The notes beneath the pieces were generated by a model. The model had not been told where the DNA came from and made no database searches. It saw nothing but the letters and a program-made list of their open reading frames with translations. From Lutibacter oricola (GTDB lineage: Bacteria; Bacteroidota; Bacteroidia; Flavobacteriales; Flavobacteriaceae): 64,000 nt of DNA. Positions 39,101 to 46,756 of this stretch are shown one piece after another. Each line of letters starts with the position of its first letter. Positions within the stretch are counted from its first letter, which is position 1. Where the stretch lies: positions 62,001-126,000 of the forward strand of contig NZ_FNNJ01000003.1 of assembly GCF_900106565.1 (NCBI RefSeq). Reading direction: 5' to 3'. Position numbers and translations under genes: made by a program.

Positions 39101-39845
39101 TTAAGGCATTTAATTGCAATGATTGCTTGTCTTTTTCATTTAGATAACTTGTGTTTATCTTATAAAACTGTTCAAAATCTTTTGCTGAAATCACAAATTT
39201 ATCTGCTGGTTTTGTGATGGAGTTTTCAGAAGTTTTGTAAAAGTCTAATGCATTGTGAGCAATAAAATCGTATAAAGTTGGTCTATATAATTTTGAATCT
39301 TTTTGAAGATGTAAAATATCGTTAAACTGTTCTAATTTAGTTTGTTGTAGAATAATTCCGTTTTGTAATGAATTTTGAAAATGAGTGTGAATTTCAGTAA
39401 ACAATGTATTTAAATCCCAAGTTCTAAAATCAACAGTATCTATTTTTTCAGATGTTTTTGTTCTATTATAAAATTTCCATCTATTTTGTTGAAAATATTG
39501 CCAGTATAAATTTGCCAATACACTTTCCAATACATTTTTTGTTGGAGTTTCAGCCTTTTCAATTTCAGTTTTTAAATTAGATATAACACTTAATTTCGCA
39601 TCTTCTTCTAAAGTTAATGCAAATTTTGATTTATATAGTAATGCTTTTACTAGTTGAGGAGAGTTTTTCTGTTTTTCAGCTTTTTTATAAATGGTTTCAA
39701 CCACTTTTAAAGCAGATTTAGGCAGGTTTTTAACTTCATTTTGTTGAACTTCCTTCCATAAATTGGAATAGTTGTCAAATTTTTGGGCTTTTGATACGTG
39801 AGAGAATAAAAATACAGACATTAATGTTAAGGCAATTTTTTTCAT
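33105..39845 (-). CDS. Giant alpha-2-macroglobulin family protein with inserted carboxypeptidase-regulatory and TonB-plug domains
   Basis: 2246 residues, secreted (signal peptide MKKIALTLMSVFLFSHVSKAQ). N-terminal helical region to ~400; beta-rich macroglobulin domains, including an MG2-like FTDRSIYRPGQTVHFKAIF (~595); a bait-type domain (~1000-1150). Then, at ~1220-1300, a CarboxypepD_reg-like domain (GVVTDNDGQPLPGVSVIISG), and at ~1300-1410 a SusC-style plug (EEVVVVGYGTQRKASLTGS, LYIVDGVPV, INVLKDAAATSIYGSRGANG, VIIISTKSG). The macroglobulin core resumes (FNFTMPEALTRWKLQLLAHT) with the thioester motif ECAEQ at Cys1674. Likely traps proteases at the outer membrane; the plug insert is odd. 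Four fragments of interspersed repeats lie in frame (33881, 34415, 34925, 35184). Confidence 0.9.
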   Translation of the reverse strand: MKKIALTLMSVFLFSHVSKAQKFDNYSNLWKEVQQNEVKNLPKSALKVVETIYKKAEKQKNSPQLVKALLYKSKFALTLEEDAKLSVISNLKTEIEKAETPTKNVLESVLANLYWQYFQQNRWKFYNRTKTSEKIDTVDFRTWDLNTLFTEIHTHFQNSLQNGIILQQTKLEQFNDILHLQKDSKLYRPTLYDFIAHNALDFYKTSENSITKPADKFVISAKDFEQFYKINTSYLNEKDKQSLQLNALNIYQSLIAFHNKNNNKNAFVSVELERLKFLNQHSNFEGENELFFNKLIELKEDFKSHEASTLIDFEIASVHNEKGNEYNSENTKHQFEKAKAVEICDLAIEKFPESLGTKQCKNLKESILQQEISIITEKHIPTNLHSKISVFFKNFNKLNTTIYKVSEKEIRTFNKIYNDSTKIAYINKLKKVEALKNTLKNEKDYQQHITEIVLPPLKNGNYLLVASPQEVLNKNSTFATTTIQSTNISVVQKSTNEQHIYQVIDRNTGEPFTDAKVSVKNYDISRYNKSISKNLVTNEFGEFNFKTRNYHRNVAITVETKNEKAAFEDYYLNENRKPRIEKNNDDEITIKPFIFTDRSIYRPGQTVHFKAIFLKKQGDKSEVFTNEYVSFILENPNGEEIKEIELKLNEFGSVSESFILPNNGLNGEYTIYVDESYEHDNTNFYNNADYDFDYLEHTISVEEYKRPKFEAEFKPVTETFKLNDSVTVKGNATAFAGSSISDAKVTYRVHRKVIYPRWFYWYRPSYNTSGAMEITHGETKTDNEGNFEITFKSIPDKSADKENKPVFTYEIEADITDINGETRSATTLVKVGYHTLDISASISDKIDLNEKTHKITLTTNNLNGEFVPTKGALKIYKLLAPVNVLRERPWSVPDYQVLSKNEYQNLFPHEPYTNDENKVNNWKKGALVYETEFNTEESKEIQLKKIKNWNIGKYLIEVEANDKFNQKVEDKTRFSVFNSKKPAVADNQLFEISTDKNLYKTNENVQLKIGSASNEVFVTIAIEKNHKIVSQQIVKLNNEVKFIKIPVEQEDLGGFAIKYSFSAYNSFKSGVLNIAVPKQLNDISIETQTFRNKLQPGQEETWSFKIKGANKDKITAEVLASMYDASLDQFKSHSWSFNPIQHSSYYSYNNWNTQNSYGNTSFRVYNLSRHYYNNQTQNFDKLNWFGFSLNNNRYLQRTYMAKAKASVERKESQRSSYDKIVSGVVTDNDGQPLPGVSVIISGTTFGTQTDFDGAYSIKVKKGDELQYSYIGFSTTGKTIGTSSTMDISLEASNEALEEVVVVGYGTQRKASLTGSISTVKSEVSEDVSMILEGKVAGVNISGTSGANKKVMIRGTNSTNTKNALYIVDGVPVNKFEIGNAEILSINVLKDAAATSIYGSRGANGVIIISTKSGQKKLEKDLANVKARKNFKETAFFFPHLKTDKDGCVSFNFTMPEALTRWKLQLLAHTPQLETATKTLTTVTQKDLMVLPNPPRFLREGDVLQFSSKISNLSDKALNGVAQLVLTDAITGQDVTKQLLKASLPSGEMSKGQRGLQNFMVDAKGNTNVMWTLTIPDNVQAVQYKIVAKAGEFSDGEQNVLPVLSNRMLVTETLPMWVRSKQTKTFKLDKLINSASTPLSDRTLKNHKLTLEITSNPAWYAVQSLPYLMEYPYECAEQTFSRYYANTLASHIANSNPRIQEVFNLWKTSDALVSNLEKNEELKSIIIQETPWLRDAQNETEQKKRIGLLFDLNKMKNEQEIALNKLKELQFSNGGFPWFKGSKYPNRYITQHIASSYGHLKQLRSLSGVEMTDGEASKMITKAVQFLDDEILDDYNKLLERAKKTREKAKTKSKGIKAEKEFLEKNNLGHTQLHYLYMRSFYKNVEVPSKVQKAVDYYTKQSATYWTDFNLYSKGMIALIQHRNENKTITSDILKSLKENSITSEELGMYWKANTPSWFWYQSPIETQALMIEVFAEAGNVILSETKNLETIDNLKIWLLKNKQTNQWKTTKATTEAVYALLLQGSDWLSVNESVDVTIGTQKIEPSKLENVKVEAGTGYFKTSWNGNEITSEMGEVTLSKKDEGIAWGGLYWQYFEDLDKITSAETPLKLSKKLFLKQNTNTGKELTEITENTNLKVGDLITVRVELRADRPMEFVHMKDMRASGLEPINVLSSYKWQDGLGYYESTKDASTNFFMERLPKGVYVFEYDLRVNNAGNFSNGITTIQSMYAPEFSSHSEGVRVRIED
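33881..33911. repeat. Repeat fragment in the macroglobulin gene (reads VILSETKNLE)
   Basis: CTAGATTCTTCGTTTCACTC-AGAATGACATT on the plus strand: a half copy of the GTCATTCTGA family, in frame. Confidence 0.8.
34415..34439. repeat. Repeat fragment in the macroglobulin gene (reads RSLSGVEM)
   Basis: TCATTTCGACTCCGCTCAAT-GACC: a half copy of the GAGCGGAGTCGAA family, the same peptide that occurs in TrpF (RSLSGVEV). Confidence 0.85.
34925..34949. repeat. Repeat fragment in the macroglobulin gene (reads APLSDRT-like)
   Basis: GGTCGCTGAGCGGAGTCGAA-GCGCT: another half copy of the GAGCGGAGTCGAA family in the opposite orientation. Confidence 0.85.
35184..35225. repeat. Repeat element in the macroglobulin gene (CTCTCCCGAAGGGAGAG palindrome)
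   Basis: Contains the palindrome CTCTCCCGAAGGGAGAG preceded by CCTCTCTGTCCTTTGGACAT. A third, distinct repeat type in the same gene, in frame (reads LPSGEMSKGQRG). Confidence 0.8.
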
Positions 39846-39860
39846 AATTCATTCATTTTA

Positions 39861-39888
39861 GATACTAAAGATACTTGTATAAAGTATC
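39861..39888. promoter_or_regulatory. GATACT direct/inverted repeat upstream of the macroglobulin gene
   Basis: GATACT (39861), GATACT (39870) and AGTATC (39883-39888); the last two form the 7-bp inverted repeat GATACTT-GTATA-AAGTATC 25 bases before the start codon. Possible operator or 5'-UTR hairpin; unproven. Confidence 0.4.
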
Positions 39889-40012
39889 AAACAGACGTAT
39901 AATTGAGTAAACAATACGTTTTAGCTCGTGAAACTAACTTTTTAATTAGTGTTCTTAAATTTATAAAAATTCTGAAAGCTATTTTGTACATTTACGCTAC
40001 AAATTTTTCAGA

Positions 40013-41368
40013 ATGAATATACATTTTATTGCTATTGGTGGAAGTGCAATGCACAACTTAGCTATTGCACTACAACAAAAAGGATACCAAATTACAGGAA
40101 GTGACGATACCATTTTTGAACCTTCTAAATCTCGCCTTGAAAAACGTGGTTTATTGCCAAAAGCGTTTGGCTGGTTTCCTGAAAAATTGTCAGCTAATAT
40201 AGGTGCAGTTATTTTAGGTATGCACGCAAAAGGTGACAATCCTGAATTGTTAAAGGCAAAAGAGTTAGGTTTAAAAATATATTCGTATCCAGAATTTTTA
40301 TACGAGCAAAGTAAAGATAAAACTCGTGTGGTTATTGGTGGTTCTCACGGAAAAACTACTATAACTTCAATGATTTTACATGTTTTAAATTATCATTCTG
40401 TTGAGGTTGATTATATGGTTGGTGCTCAATTAGAAGGTTTTGAAACTATGGTTCATTTAACTAAAGAAAATGAATTTATGGTACTAGAAGGTGATGAGTA
40501 TTTGAGCTCACCCATAGATTTACGACCGAAGTTTCATTTGTACAAGCCTAATATTGCACTAATTAGTGGAATAGCTTGGGATCATATAAACGTTTTTCCA
40601 ACTTTTGAAAACTATGTGGAGCAGTTTTCCATTTTTACAGATTCCTTAACCAATGGCGGAATTATGGTGTATAATGAAGAAGATGTTGAGGTAAAAAACG
40701 TTGTTGAAAATTCTGAAAGCCCAATAAAAAAATACGCTTACGGAACACCTGAACATACTATTGTAAACGGAACTACTTTTATTGAAACGCCTGACGGCGA
40801 AATGCCTTTAGAAATTTTTGGAAAACATAATTTGCAAAATATGGCAGGTGCAAAGTGGATTTGTCAGCATATGGGAATAGGAGAGGAGGAATTTTACGAG
40901 GCAATTTCAACTTTTAAAGGTGCAAGTAAACGTTTAGAAAAAATTGCAGAAAATAATTCAACAGTAGTTTTTAAAGATTTTGCACATTCACCGAGTAAAG
41001 TCCAAGCTACTACAAACGCTGTTAAAGATCAATACGCAGAAAGAACTGTATTGGCTTGTTTAGAATTACATACTTATAGCAGTTTAAATGCTGAATTTCT
41101 AAAAGAATATGAAGGAGCGTTAAATTCAGCCGATAAAGCTGTGGTATTTTACTCACCTCACGCTGTTGAAATTAAAAAGTTAGAAGAAGTTTCAGCTGAA
41201 CAAATTAAAGAAGCTTTTAATCGTGACGATTTAATTATTTACACAAACCCAGAAGAATTTAGAAATTATTTATTTTCTCAAAATTTAGCTGAAACAGCTG
41301 TATTGTTAATGAGTTCAGGGAATTATGGAGGATTAGATTTTGACAAAGTGAAAGAATTTTTACAATAA
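40013..41368 (+). CDS. mpl: UDP-N-acetylmuramate:L-Ala-gamma-D-Glu-meso-DAP ligase (Mpl)
   Basis: A 451-residue Mur-ligase family enzyme that recycles the murein tripeptide back to UDP-MurNAc-tripeptide. Starts IHFIAIGGSAMHNLA (the Mur nucleotide fold), ATP-binding GGSHGKTT near residue 108, GDEY, and the central ISGIAWDHINVFPTF, typical of Mpl rather than MurC. Full length. Single gene. Confidence 0.93.
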   Translation: MNIHFIAIGGSAMHNLAIALQQKGYQITGSDDTIFEPSKSRLEKRGLLPKAFGWFPEKLSANIGAVILGMHAKGDNPELLKAKELGLKIYSYPEFLYEQSKDKTRVVIGGSHGKTTITSMILHVLNYHSVEVDYMVGAQLEGFETMVHLTKENEFMVLEGDEYLSSPIDLRPKFHLYKPNIALISGIAWDHINVFPTFENYVEQFSIFTDSLTNGGIMVYNEEDVEVKNVVENSESPIKKYAYGTPEHTIVNGTTFIETPDGEMPLEIFGKHNLQNMAGAKWICQHMGIGEEEFYEAISTFKGASKRLEKIAENNSTVVFKDFAHSPSKVQATTNAVKDQYAERTVLACLELHTYSSLNAEFLKEYEGALNSADKAVVFYSPHAVEIKKLEEVSAEQIKEAFNRDDLIIYTNPEEFRNYLFSQNLAETAVLLMSSGNYGGLDFDKVKEFLQ

Positions 41369-41380
41369 ATCACAAAATAG

Positions 41381-41413
41381 AAGATAAAACTATCTTTTAT
41401 TTTTATATCTTTG
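41381..41413 (+). promoter_or_regulatory. Palindrome AAGATA-N4-TATCTT and -7 box before the DUF2249 operon
   Basis: AAGATA (41381-41386), AAAC, TATCTT (41391-41396), then TATCTTTG at 41406-41413, an exact -7 match to TAnnTTTG. No TTG is found at the -33 position; the palindrome is there instead. It may be an operator for a regulator, or simply a weak terminator of mpl (a T-rich run follows). Confidence 0.5.
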
Positions 41414-41434
41414 TTTAGAAATAATCTAAATAAG

Positions 41435-42220
41435 GTGAAGATTTCTCAACATACAAAAATTTCAACTTTAATTAAAGAACATAAAAGTGCTATAGATATT
41501 ATTGCATCTATAAATCCGCATTTTAAAAAGTTACAGAATCCTTTATTAAGAAAAGTATTAGCTCCAAGAGTTACCATTTCCGATGCTGCAAAAATTGGAG
41601 GGATTTCTGTTGAAACATTTTTAAGTAAGTTGAAAACTATTGGGTTTGAAATTGAAAATGATACTGAAGAAACTTCACAAAAAGAAGAAATTATTATGGA
41701 TAAAAGTAATGTGTTAAGTTTTGATGTAAGGGAATTATTAGCTGGAGGTACAGACCCTTTTAAGGCTATAATGGAGAAGATAAAAATACTTAAAAAAGGG
41801 CAAACATTAGAAATTATAAATACGTTTGAACCAATTCCTTTAATTAATGTATTAAAATCTAAAGGTTTTATTGCCGAAGTTGAGCGAAAGAATGATTTGG
41901 TTTATACCTATTTTCAAAAAGTTGAAGACGCAGAAATCAATGTTTCAGAATCTACTTGTACTTCTGAAAATAATTTTGACGATGTTTATAAAACTTACAT
42001 TGGTAAAATGGAACATATTGATGTTCGTCATTTAGAAATGCCAGAACCAATGACAACCATTTTAGAAAAGTTAGAAACTCTGCCTGAAGGTTTTTGTTTG
42101 GTAGTAGATCATAAAAAAGTTCCTCAATTTTTATTGCCAGAATTAAAAGAAAGAAACTTCGATATTTTTTACAATAAAATTGATGAACATAATATTCAAC
42201 TATTAATAAGAAGAGCTTAA
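41435..42220 (+). CDS. DUF1858 plus tandem DUF2249 protein, GTG start
   Basis: 261 residues. N-terminal DUF1858-like domain (KISQHTKISTLIKEH ... TISDAAKIGGISVETFLSKL); then two DUF2249 domains, at about 98-170 (LSFDVRELLAGGTDPFKAIM) and 195-260 (HIDVRHLEMPEPMTTILEKL), each with the D-V-R motif. Similar domains occur next to Fe-S repair (ScdA/RIC) and nitric-oxide genes. The only ORF start upstream (TTG 41411) overlaps the predicted -7 box, so GTG 41435 is chosen. First gene of a three-gene unit. Confidence 0.8.
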   Translation: MKISQHTKISTLIKEHKSAIDIIASINPHFKKLQNPLLRKVLAPRVTISDAAKIGGISVETFLSKLKTIGFEIENDTEETSQKEEIIMDKSNVLSFDVRELLAGGTDPFKAIMEKIKILKKGQTLEIINTFEPIPLINVLKSKGFIAEVERKNDLVYTYFQKVEDAEINVSESTCTSENNFDDVYKTYIGKMEHIDVRHLEMPEPMTTILEKLETLPEGFCLVVDHKKVPQFLLPELKERNFDIFYNKIDEHNIQLLIRRA

Positions 42221-43509
42221 TGAATGGTTTACAAACAAATAATGCGCCACATAGTAGTGTAGTTGTTCCTCATTTTATTTTTGGAGCAATTAGTTTATTG
42301 GTTTTAGCTGTACTTATAATTTTAGCCGATGAAAGTTTATTGCAAGCCTATTTTAATACAAAACTAATAGCCATAACCCATATTGCGGTGTTAGGTTGGG
42401 CTTCTATGATTGTTTTTGGAGCGCTTTATCAATTAGTTCCTGTGGTTTTTGAAACAGCTTTATTTAGCGAAAAATTAGCAAAAGTTACTTTTTGGTTTTC
42501 AGCTGTTAGCGTATTGTTTTTATCGTATAGTTTTTGGGTAGGATCTTATGTTACATTGCTACCGTATGCATCAATTTGTATGTTTTTATCGCTGTTATTA
42601 TTTGTGGTAAATATTCTATTAACGTATAAAAATGCTACCTTAAAAAACATTAAATCTACGTTTGTAATTACTTCGGTTTTTTGGTTGCTAATTACTGAAT
42701 TAATTGGAACCTTAATCGCATTGAATTTTAAGTTTAATTTTCTTTCTGAAATTCATCTTCATTATTTAAAAATACACGCAACAATTGGGTTAATAGGTTG
42801 GTTTGTTTTATTGATTATCGGAGTAGGAGCTACCTTAATACCAATGTTTTTAATTTCGCACGAGTTAAAAGAAAAGAAACTAACATTTGCTTATTATTTG
42901 GTAAATGGAGGATTAATTGTAGCGGTAATTAATTGGTTTTTATTTAAAAATGAACTAATTGATTATCTAATTCCGCTATTAATTATTAGTGGAGTTTTGT
43001 TTTTTGTTTCCTTTATTTATGATTCATACAAAAAGAGGTTGCGTAAAAAATTAGATGTTGGTATGCAGTATTCTATGTTGGCAATTGCAGCTATTTTTGT
43101 GCCTTTTATTTTAATAGGATTTATAGTTTTAAACACATCTTTTGAAGTTGAATTTATTTATAGAATTATCACTTTTTATGGTTTTTCAATTGTATTTGGG
43201 TTAATTACTACCTTAATTTTAGGACAAACTTATAAAACCTTACCATTTATAGTTTGGTTGAATAAATATCAAAAATTGGTTGGAAAAACAAAAACACCGT
43301 TGCCAAGAGAATTGTATTCTGAAAAAATAGCTAATATTCAAATCATCATCTATTTTGTATTTATAGCATCATTTGTAATTGGTTTATTGTTTAACCAACT
43401 TCTATTTATAAAAATTGGTAGTTATGCATTGTTATTGGTTGCTATTTTATACAATGTAAATATATTTAAAATGATTACTCATAAAGTAAAATCTGTTGAA
43501 AATGACTAA
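42220..43509 (+). CDS. Haem-copper-oxidase subunit I-like membrane protein
   Basis: 429 residues with about twelve transmembrane helices. His54 in THIAVLGW and His186 in KIHATIGLIGWF are followed by parallel sequences (G-x4-L-x-P), an internal duplication. It resembles NnrS or single-subunit cytochrome-oxidase-like proteins that bind haem and handle nitric oxide, not a full terminal oxidase: no CuB histidine set is evident. Its ATG overlaps the previous stop by one base. Confidence 0.75.
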   Translation: MNGLQTNNAPHSSVVVPHFIFGAISLLVLAVLIILADESLLQAYFNTKLIAITHIAVLGWASMIVFGALYQLVPVVFETALFSEKLAKVTFWFSAVSVLFLSYSFWVGSYVTLLPYASICMFLSLLLFVVNILLTYKNATLKNIKSTFVITSVFWLLITELIGTLIALNFKFNFLSEIHLHYLKIHATIGLIGWFVLLIIGVGATLIPMFLISHELKEKKLTFAYYLVNGGLIVAVINWFLFKNELIDYLIPLLIISGVLFFVSFIYDSYKKRLRKKLDVGMQYSMLAIAAIFVPFILIGFIVLNTSFEVEFIYRIITFYGFSIVFGLITTLILGQTYKTLPFIVWLNKYQKLVGKTKTPLPRELYSEKIANIQIIIYFVFIASFVIGLLFNQLLFIKIGSYALLLVAILYNVNIFKMITHKVKSVEND

Positions 43510-43822
43510 AGAAGAAATCACTCAATTTGAATTAGAATTATTAGAATTGTTGAAAAATGTTATGGATCCTGAAATTGAAATTAACATTGTTGATTTAGGT
43601 TTAATTTACGAACTAAACTATGATGAAGGTAAAGGTGAAGTGGATATAGATTTAACATTTTCAACGCCATCTTGCCCGTTAGGTGAAACTATAATAAGTA
43701 ATATTAAAGAAACCATTGCACAAAAACATCCTTCAATTTACACCAATGTAAATGTTGTATTTGAACCAAAATGGTCAACAGCTAATATTTCAGAAGAAGG
43801 TAAAAAAATCTTAGGAATGTAA
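43502..43822 (+). CDS. DUF59 metal-sulfur cluster biosynthesis protein (SufT/PaaD-like)
   Basis: 106 residues of the MIP18/DUF59 family: VMDPEIEINIVDLGLIYEL and TFSTPSCPLGETI with the conserved Cys. Such proteins assist Fe-S cluster maturation. ATG 43502 lies inside the end of the oxidase-like gene (8-base overlap), so all three genes are coupled. Ends 8 bases before convergent trkH. Confidence 0.85.
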   Translation: MTKEEITQFELELLELLKNVMDPEIEINIVDLGLIYELNYDEGKGEVDIDLTFSTPSCPLGETIISNIKETIAQKHPSIYTNVNVVFEPKWSTANISEEGKKILGM

Positions 43823-43830
43823 TTTCTTAA

Positions 43831-45330
43831 TTAGTTTTTCTTCCAAAAGAAAGGTGTTAACAGTATTAATACTGTAAATAATTCCAATCTACCAATTAGC
43901 ATTAAAAAGGAACAAGTCCATTTTGCAGGAATAGATAAATGCGAAAAATTATCAACAGGACTTACAGTACCAACAGCTGGACCAATATTACCCAATGATG
44001 AAGCTGCTGCTCCCATTGCAGAAATAAAATCTAGGCCAAAAATTGCTAAAATAACAGAGCTAACTATAAATATACCCATGTAAAGTACAAAGAAAGATAG
44101 AATGTTAAATACAATGTTTTGTTGTATTCCTGCTCCGTCATAACGCACAGGTAATATGGCATGTGGGTGAAGTAATTTTTTAAATTCTAGTATACTGTTT
44201 TTTATAATTATAATATGTCTTACAATTTTTACACCACCACTTGTAGAGCCCGCAGAACCACCAATAAAAAATAAAGAGAACATTAGCATTGTTCCAATAG
44301 AACTCCACATAGTAAAATCAGCAGAAACAAACCCTGTTGTTGTTAGTACTGAAACTACTTGAAAAGCAGCGTGTCTAAAAGCACTTTCAATTTTACCATA
44401 AGGCTCTGGATGATGTATGCTTGTTACCAAATTAGGATCTCTATAATTAAGAATTATTATAGTTAGAACTAAGGTAAAACCAATAACACCGAAAAAATAA
44501 TATTTAAATTCTTCACTTTTAAAAACCTTTCTAATTTTACCTTTTAAAGCAAAGTAAGTTAATACAAAGTTGGCACCAGCTACAAACATAAATGCCGTAA
44601 TTATATATTGAATTAAAGGAGCATTGTTATAATATGCAATACTTGAATTTTTTGTTGAAAACCCTCCAGTACTCATAGTTGCCATTGCGTGGTTAATGGC
44701 ATCAAACCAGGTCATTCCAGCAATTTTTAAAAGAAAAAACTCAGTAAACGTCAAAGAAAAATAAATTAACCAAAGTCTTTTAGCCGTTTCTGTAATTCTT
44801 GGATGCATTTTATCTGCACTTGGTCCAGGAGCTTCAGCCATAAATAACTGCATACCACCAATACCTAATAACGGTAAAATAGCTACTGTTAATACAATAA
44901 TACCCATACCACCAATCCAATGCGTTGCACTTCGCCAAAAAAGTATACCTTTTGGCATAGATTCAATGTCAGTTAAAATGGATGAACCAGTTGTGGAATA
45001 ACCAGAAATAGTTTCAAAAAAGGCATCTGTAAATTGTGGGATTGTATTTGTGAAAACATAGGGGAGAGTTCCTGTAAAGGATAGCATTAACCAGCCAAGT
45101 GTAACAATTATATAGCCTTCTTTTTTTCCTAAATTCTTTTTTGCTTTTCTATTTGTAAACCAAAGTGTAAATCCTAAAGCAATGGTTGTTAAACCAGCGT
45201 ATAAAATTCCCCATTGAGCTTCTTCTTTATGGTAAATACTAAATGGTACAGCTATTAACATAAATACACCGTTTAGCATAGATGTTAAACCTAAAAAGCT
45301 GATTATTATTTTAATGTTTAGCTGATTCAT
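43831..45330 (-). CDS. trkH: Potassium uptake channel subunit TrkH
   Basis: A 499-residue K+ transporter of the TrkH/KtrB superfamily. Four pore loops are visible: TTGSSIL, STGGFST, TTTGFVS and LGNIGPA, each with the selectivity glycine. About ten or more helices. ATG 45330 directly follows the trkA stop with a one-base gap; the in-frame codon at 45351 is TTG and lies inside trkA. Works with TrkA below. Confidence 0.95.
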   Translation of the reverse strand: MNQLNIKIIISFLGLTSMLNGVFMLIAVPFSIYHKEEAQWGILYAGLTTIALGFTLWFTNRKAKKNLGKKEGYIIVTLGWLMLSFTGTLPYVFTNTIPQFTDAFFETISGYSTTGSSILTDIESMPKGILFWRSATHWIGGMGIIVLTVAILPLLGIGGMQLFMAEAPGPSADKMHPRITETAKRLWLIYFSLTFTEFFLLKIAGMTWFDAINHAMATMSTGGFSTKNSSIAYYNNAPLIQYIITAFMFVAGANFVLTYFALKGKIRKVFKSEEFKYYFFGVIGFTLVLTIIILNYRDPNLVTSIHHPEPYGKIESAFRHAAFQVVSVLTTTGFVSADFTMWSSIGTMLMFSLFFIGGSAGSTSGGVKIVRHIIIIKNSILEFKKLLHPHAILPVRYDGAGIQQNIVFNILSFFVLYMGIFIVSSVILAIFGLDFISAMGAAASSLGNIGPAVGTVSPVDNFSHLSIPAKWTCSFLMLIGRLELFTVLILLTPFFWKKN

Positions 45331-45331
45331 T

Positions 45332-46675
45332 TTAGTTAAATAGTTTTTCAACTTTATGAATAGCTTCAGGCAAGCAAAATACCACAGCTTTATCTCCAGC
45401 TTTTATTTGGAAATCTCCAAAAGTCATCATAGCAACTCCGTTTCTAATAACCCCACCAAAAACCGCTTTTTTAGTAATTTTAATATCTTTTACTATATTT
45501 TTTGTTACTAGAGAATTTTCTTTAACTAAAAATTCCAATACTTCAGCATCTACATTATGTAGGTTGGCTAATTTTAAAACTTCACCTTTACGTACGTGCT
45601 TAAAAATAGCACTTGCAGCTAATAATTTTTTGTTTATAAGTGTGTCAATACCAATAGTTTGAGATATGTTTATGTAGTCCATATTTTCAACTAAAGCTAT
45701 CGTTTTTTTAACACCTTTAGATTTTGCAACTAAGCAAGACATTATGTTGGTTTCAGAATTTCCTGTAACAGCTATAAAAGCATCCATTTCAGCAATATCT
45801 TCTTCTTCTAATAACTCAACATCTCTACCGTCTCCTTTAATTATAAGTGCATTTGGTACTTTTTCAGCAACTTCAAAAGCTTTGTCCTTATCAATTTCAA
45901 TTAGTTTAATATTAAAATTAGGGCAAAGGTTTCTAGCAGCTTTTACTCCAATTTTACCACCACCAAGAATCATAACATCTTTAACACCAAATTGGGTTTT
46001 ACCCATAAGTTGGTATAAATCTTTAATACTTTCTTTAGGTGTAGAAAAATATATTTGATCGTTTGCTTGATAAACAGTATTTCCTCTTGGAATTATAGTT
46101 TCATCACTGTTTTCTGGTTTAATGGCAATGGTAATAAAATCTACGTTTGTAAATTTTCCTGTTGCTTCTTGGACTGTTAAACCAATAAGCGGCGATGTAT
46201 ATTCTAATGTACTTCCTAAAATATTTAATGTTCCATTTTCAAATTGAATAGTGTCATTAAATGCAGATTGATTTAAAAGCATTTTTATTTCGTCTGAAGC
46301 TAATTCTCCAGGAGAAATCATGCTATCTATACCAATTTCTGAAAAATCGATTTCAGAATTTTGAGTAAATTCATGATTAGAAATACGTGCAATTGTTTTT
46401 TTTGCTCCTAATTTTTTTGCTAAAACAGCTATGGTAAAATTAGTGTTTTGAGATTCAGTTACAGCCAGAAAAATATCTGCACTAGCAATACCAACTTCTC
46501 TTAAAAGTTTTAAAGAAGTTGCATCTCCTTTTTTAGTAATAACATCTATATGGCTACTGGCATAGTCTAATTTTTCTGCATCAGAATCAATTAGAAAAAT
46601 GTCTTGGGATTCAAAAGAAAGTAATTTGGCTAAGTGAAACCCAACATCTCCTGCTCCAGCAATAATAATTTTCAT
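45332..46675 (-). CDS. trkA: Trk potassium uptake regulator TrkA
   Basis: 447 residues, two RCK repeats. NAD-binding loops IIAGAGDVGFHLAKLL (start) and VMILGGGKIGVKAARNL (middle), each followed by a TrkA_C domain. Peripheral gating subunit of TrkH, sensitive to NAD(H)/ATP in relatives. First gene of the trkA-trkH unit; a -7 box TATCTTTG (minus strand) lies at 46702-46695. Confidence 0.95.
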   Translation of the reverse strand: MKIIIAGAGDVGFHLAKLLSFESQDIFLIDSDAEKLDYASSHIDVITKKGDATSLKLLREVGIASADIFLAVTESQNTNFTIAVLAKKLGAKKTIARISNHEFTQNSEIDFSEIGIDSMISPGELASDEIKMLLNQSAFNDTIQFENGTLNILGSTLEYTSPLIGLTVQEATGKFTNVDFITIAIKPENSDETIIPRGNTVYQANDQIYFSTPKESIKDLYQLMGKTQFGVKDVMILGGGKIGVKAARNLCPNFNIKLIEIDKDKAFEVAEKVPNALIIKGDGRDVELLEEEDIAEMDAFIAVTGNSETNIMSCLVAKSKGVKKTIALVENMDYINISQTIGIDTLINKKLLAASAIFKHVRKGEVLKLANLHNVDAEVLEFLVKENSLVTKNIVKDIKITKKAVFGGVIRNGVAMMTFGDFQIKAGDKAVVFCLPEAIHKVEKLFN

Positions 46676-46756
46676 GAATGTATAATATTTACTACAAAGA
46701 TATTATACTTATTTAGGAAAAAAAAATAATGTTAATTAGATTAAAAAAACGTTTTC

